7,783 bases of DNA from assembly GCA_025454445.1 (NCBI GenBank), contig JALOOK010000405.1:1-7783 (forward strand), written 5' to 3'. Under the pieces are notes generated by a model. The model saw only the letters and a program-made list of their open reading frames with translations, ran no database searches and had not been told where the DNA came from. Shown in pieces: positions 6,060-7,783 of the stretch (its first letter is position 1; each line of letters starts with the position of its first letter). The stretch is from Oscillatoria sp. Prado101. GTDB taxonomy: Bacteria; Cyanobacteriota; Cyanobacteriia; Cyanobacteriales; Oscillatoriaceae. The position numbers were made by a program, and so were the translations under genes.

Positions 6060-6094
6060 CTAAACCCTAAACTTTAAACCCTAACCCTTAAACC
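6060..6094 (+). repeat. Telomere-like short repeats (TAAACCCTAA type)
   Basis: Four imperfect units of the type (C/T)TAAACC(C) or CTAACCC follow one another. This is a degenerate simple repeat with no coding sense. A similar C-rich run lies near 1048-1077. Confidence 0.5.
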
Positions 6095-6192
6095 TTCTCC
6101 GCCTTGCAGTAGATTTTTTGGGGCGCTTAGCTGAAGTATTTAAACAGCGCCGGACACAGCCAAACTTCCATATTTTTTGCGTTCCAGCGATA

Positions 6193-6432
6193 CTAGTTCC
6201 CGCCATACTCCTGCGCCAACCAAATCAACACCGCCTGATATCCCGGAAAAGGATTGGCTGAAAATAGCAACCTGAACCCTTTTTCGGCTTGGGGAATGTC
6301 TTTTACGAGTGCGTCAATCATTTCTGGGATGCCACTCACAAATGGCTCGCGCACCAAACCGGCACTCCGATCGTCAAAGACCCAGGTGCGCTCGTGCCGG
6401 TAGGGAAAAATCACCATCATGGCGTTAGACAT
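6193..6432 (-). CDS. DUF6717-like small protein (79 aa)
   Basis: Small soluble protein of unknown function. MMVIFPYRHERTWVFDDRSA (5-24), GLVREPFVSGIPEMIDALVK (25-44) and GFRLLFSANPFPGYQAVLIW (52-71) resemble, from memory, the DUF6717 family found in cyanobacteria and other bacteria. The start at 6432 is chosen because GGAGG lies 8 bases upstream; in-frame ATGs at codons 5 and 6 are less well placed. The open frame extends upstream to 6507 without a matching ribosome binding site and across the putative promoter. There is no signal peptide or membrane segment. The gene is isolated, with the nearest neighbours on the other strand. The family name is moderately sure; that the gene is real is quite sure. 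Confidence 0.8.
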   Translation of the reverse strand: MSNAMMVIFPYRHERTWVFDDRSAGLVREPFVSGIPEMIDALVKDIPQAEKGFRLLFSANPFPGYQAVLIWLAQEYGGN

Positions 6433-6471
6433 CGCATTAACCTCCGTCTTTGAAAAGAGTGAGACTTTTAT

Positions 6472-6477
6472 ATTATA
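6472..6477 (-). promoter_or_regulatory. Candidate -10 box for the DUF6717-like gene
   Basis: The minus strand reads TATAAT (complement of 6472-6477) inside a very A/T-rich stretch 40 bases before the start codon, giving a leader of about 30 bases. No good -35 box sits at 16-18 bases; TTGTAG is at 14. A weak or activator-dependent promoter is possible. Confidence 0.35.
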
Positions 6478-6511
6478 ATTAAAGTTGCGACCTACAAGTC
6501 CCAGCATTTAG

Positions 6512-6545
6512 ATCTCCCCAACCACCCTAAAAAAGGGGGGCGCAA
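6512..6545. repeat. C-rich/G-rich intergenic hairpin
   Basis: CTCCCCAACCACCCT is followed by AAAA and AAGGGGGG, which can pair as CCACCCT with AGGGGGG or a shorter stem. It resembles C-run/G-run elements common between genes of filamentous cyanobacteria. No function can be assigned from the sequence. Confidence 0.35.
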
Positions 6546-6591
6546 GAGAATGTTCCCCACCTGGGGCGTCTATGGCGTCTTGGCGGTTGAT

Positions 6592-6625
6592 AAAAAAAGT
6601 CCTGTTAATTAACCGAAATTAACAG
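6592..6625 (-). terminator. Minus-strand terminator-like hairpin
   Basis: CTGTTAATT (6602-6610) and AATTAACAG (6617-6625) form a perfect 9-base stem with a 6-base loop. On the minus strand the stem is followed by GAC and seven T (complement of 6592-6598). The stem is A/T-rich, which weakens it. It would end transcription coming leftward from the TnpB-like segment at 6669-6769. A 10-base direct repeat GCGATGATGC lies just to the right (6631-6640 and 6647-6656). Confidence 0.5.
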
Positions 6626-6668
6626 CTAATGCGATGATGCGATCTGGCGATGATGCCCCAAAAGTAGT

Positions 6669-6769
6669 TGACATCCTTACCCCCCCTAATCAAAGATGAT
6701 TGGGGGGTTATCCCACGCTCGGTGCTGGGCTTTCCCGCAGGGAGGGTTTCACCAGAAGCGGGGCTTCTG
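6669..6769 (-). mobile_element. Possible right-end / omega-RNA remnant of an IS200/IS605 TnpB element
   Basis: The segment starts with TTGACATCC (6669-6677), directly followed by a hairpin in which ACCCCCC (6680-6686) pairs with GGGGGGT (6702-6708) and AATCA with TGATT, with one T bulged. Another perfect stem follows, CAGAAGC (6753-6759) with GCTTCTG (6763-6769). A hairpin ending in GGATGTCAA, as read here on the minus strand, is a pattern I associate with the 3' ends of TnpB genes of IS200/IS605 elements, where the guide-RNA scaffold lies. The overlapping minus-strand frame gives a tail-like sequence (GGRSPASGETLPAGKPSTER) but no tnpB body exists in the window. It would be a solo remnant or non-autonomous copy. 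The match is from memory and not verified. Confidence 0.4.
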
Positions 6770-6808
6770 CCACCGGCACCTCCGGTTTTGCCCGAATAGG
6801 AATTTTTC

Positions 6809-7783
6809 ATGTGTTCTATCTCTAGTGTTACTGTTACCGTTCCCGCTACCACGGCTAACCTCGGCCCGGGTTTTGACTGCATCGGGGCTGCTTTGACGCT
6901 TTACAACCAGTTTAAATTCACCTGTCTCGATTCAACCCGGGGGCTGGGGGGGGAAAGAGGGGGAGTCAGTATCAGTGTCACAGGCACTAATGCTGAACGA
7001 GTCCAAACTGATAAGAGCAATTTGGCTTACCGGGCATTTGTAAAGTTATATGAACACACCGGCCAGTTGCCGCCACCGGCACGGATCGAGATTGGGCTGG
7101 GCTACCCGCTGACGAGGGGGCTGGGGAGTTCGGCGACGGCGATTGTGGGAGGGTTGGTGGGCGCAAACCAGCTTGCCGGTGCGCCGCTGTCGCCAGAGGA
7201 GGTGATGCAGCTGGCTATATCTATGGAAGGGCACCCAGATAATGTGGTGCCGGCACTGCTGGGAGGGTGCCGGTTGGCTGCTGTTACCGATGAAGACTAT
7301 GCCAGCCAGCCCCATATTAATAACGTGGGGCGCACGAGTGGCTGGGAAATCTGTGAGATTCCCTGGCACTCGGATCTTGTGCCGGTGCTGGCGATTCCGG
7401 ATTTTGAACTTTCCACAGCCCAGTCGCGAAGGGCGCTGCCGGCGCACTACACTCGCGCTGACGCCATTTTCAACACAGCCCACTTGGGTTTACTGGTGCG
7501 GGGGCTGGAAACCGGCACCGGCAGCTGGCTGCGAGTGGCCATGCAAGACCGCATCCACCAGCCCTACCGGCAGTCTCTGATTCCGGGGTACTCGGCGGTG
7601 CGCTTTGCGGCGCTGGATGCCGGCGCTTACGGAATCGCCATCAGTGGCGCTGGGCCAAGCCTGCTGGCCTTGGCCGATGCCAGCCGCGCACCGGCAGTCG
7701 TGCCGGCAATGGCTGAGGCTTGGCAGCAGGCGGGGGTTACCGCCTCCGTGAAAGTCCTCTCCCTGGACACGCAAGGGGCAACC
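6809..7783 (+). CDS. thrB: Homoserine kinase (3' end outside window)
   Basis: Phosphorylates L-homoserine with ATP to O-phosphohomoserine, the committed step toward threonine, in the cytosol. It is a GHMP-superfamily kinase. The first motif VPATTANLGPGFDCIG spans 11-26, the ATP-binding loop PLTRGLGSSATA is at 100-111, EGHPDNVVPALLGG is at 140-153, and the C-terminal glycine motif GIAISGAGPSLLAL is at 275-288. The frame is uninterrupted for 325 codons to the window end and, at slightly more than the usual 300-310 residues, must be almost finished. ATG 6809 is chosen because AGGA (6798-6801) lies 7 bases upstream and the first residues MCSISSVTVTVP match the family start. A glycine/arginine-rich insert (about 43-52) is unusual. 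The gene has its own upstream region containing the TnpB-like segment; no complete promoter was recognised there. Confidence 0.93.
   Translation, partial: MCSISSVTVTVPATTANLGPGFDCIGAALTLYNQFKFTCLDSTRGLGGERGGVSISVTGTNAERVQTDKSNLAYRAFVKLYEHTGQLPPPARIEIGLGYPLTRGLGSSATAIVGGLVGANQLAGAPLSPEEVMQLAISMEGHPDNVVPALLGGCRLAAVTDEDYASQPHINNVGRTSGWEICEIPWHSDLVPVLAIPDFELSTAQSRRALPAHYTRADAIFNTAHLGLLVRGLETGTGSWLRVAMQDRIHQPYRQSLIPGYSAVRFAALDAGAYGIAISGAGPSLLALADASRAPAVVPAMAEAWQQAGVTASVKVLSLDTQGAT

Larger units (their letters stand above)
5868..6192. other. Gene-poor stretch with ORF remnant and repeats
   Basis: The first about 90 bases continue the frame of the 56-residue ORF beyond its stop, with coding-like content. 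The rest holds the third AAACCGGGTTT inverted repeat (5963-6026), telomere-like short repeats (6060-6094) and about 100 bases with nothing recognisable before the stop of the minus-strand gene at 6193. No terminator with a T-run was seen for that minus-strand gene. Confidence 0.5.
130..7696. repeat. Over-represented octamer CACCGGCA/TGCCGGTG (13 copies)
   Basis: Exact copies begin at 130, 966, 1791, 2188, 2613, 4128, 4336, 6771, 7074, 7174, 7380, 7516 and 7689, in genes and between genes, in both orientations. About 0.24 copies would be expected by chance in a sequence of this length with even base use. Many further seven-of-eight matches exist (GCCGGTGC at 3852 and 5318, for example). The span given is from the first to the last copy. 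Confidence 0.8.

Noticed and set aside
6669..6697. TTGACA as the -35 box of a thrB promoter
   Set aside because: No acceptable -10 box at 16-18 bases: the sequence there is AAAGAT, in a hairpin. The motif is better explained as part of TTGACATCC in the TnpB-like end.
6619..6882. Minus-strand ORF of 87 codons
   Set aside because: It overlaps the start of thrB and the structured segment. Its middle may reflect the tail of a TnpB frame, but it is not a gene in itself.
7046..7483. Minus-strand ORF of 145 codons
   Set aside because: A shadow of thrB: arginine-, histidine- and proline-rich product expected from antisense GC-rich codons.
1..7783. CRISPR array or tRNA gene
   Set aside because: No regularly spaced direct repeats with unique spacers and no cloverleaf with CCA-type acceptor pairing were seen on either strand.

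Overview
The window most likely comes from a filamentous cyanobacterium of the Oscillatoria/Microcoleus kind. Three things point there: the cyanobacterial small-protein families DUF2605 and DUF2973, which lie side by side; a threonyl-tRNA synthetase that lacks the N-terminal TGS domain; and dispersed hairpin repeats with the core AAACCGGGTTT. This assignment is inference from family knowledge, since no search could be run. The classical cyanobacterial octamer GCGATCGC is absent. A different octamer, CACCGGCA/TGCCGGTG, occurs 13 times in 7.8 kb, far above chance.

Layout, left to right. 1-445: an inverted repeat, then a minus-strand gene for a four-cysteine/DUF2934 protein. 445-1061: about 600 bases without a gene, holding a possible alternative-pairing leader, a consensus-like plus-strand promoter with no gene behind it, and a hairpin. 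1062-1934: a minus-strand gene for an exported ChaN-like (haem-binding family) protein, whose ribosome binding site lies in a hairpin. 2040-2760: a remnant-rich stretch with a small frameshifted ORF, a perfect GC palindrome, a decayed PD40 beta-propeller blade and a second inverted repeat. 2761-3585: a minus-strand pair, DUF2605 then DUF2973, ending in a terminator-like hairpin. 3842-5621: plus-strand thrS, disrupted by an apparent 62-bp deletion that removes much of class II motif 2 and one active-site zinc ligand, followed by a good terminator. 5697-5867: an unrecognised 56-residue ORF whose frame stays open past its stop. 5868-6192: a third inverted repeat and telomere-like repeats. 6193-6432: a minus-strand DUF6717-like gene. 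6433-6808: a minus-strand terminator-like hairpin and a structured segment resembling the 3' end of an IS200/IS605 TnpB element. 6809 to the window end: thrB (homoserine kinase), nearly complete.

How the genes relate. thrB makes the precursor of threonine and thrS would charge tRNA-Thr, but they are about 1.2 kb apart with a terminator between them, so joint transcription is unlikely. The DUF2605/DUF2973 pair is the only convincing operon. Several open frames carry lesions: the thrS deletion, one frameshift in each of two remnants, and one in-frame stop. The region is therefore either decaying or affected by sequencing or assembly errors. No complete novel system is visible. The most unusual signals are the octamer, the thrS lesion and the TnpB-like segment just upstream of thrB.
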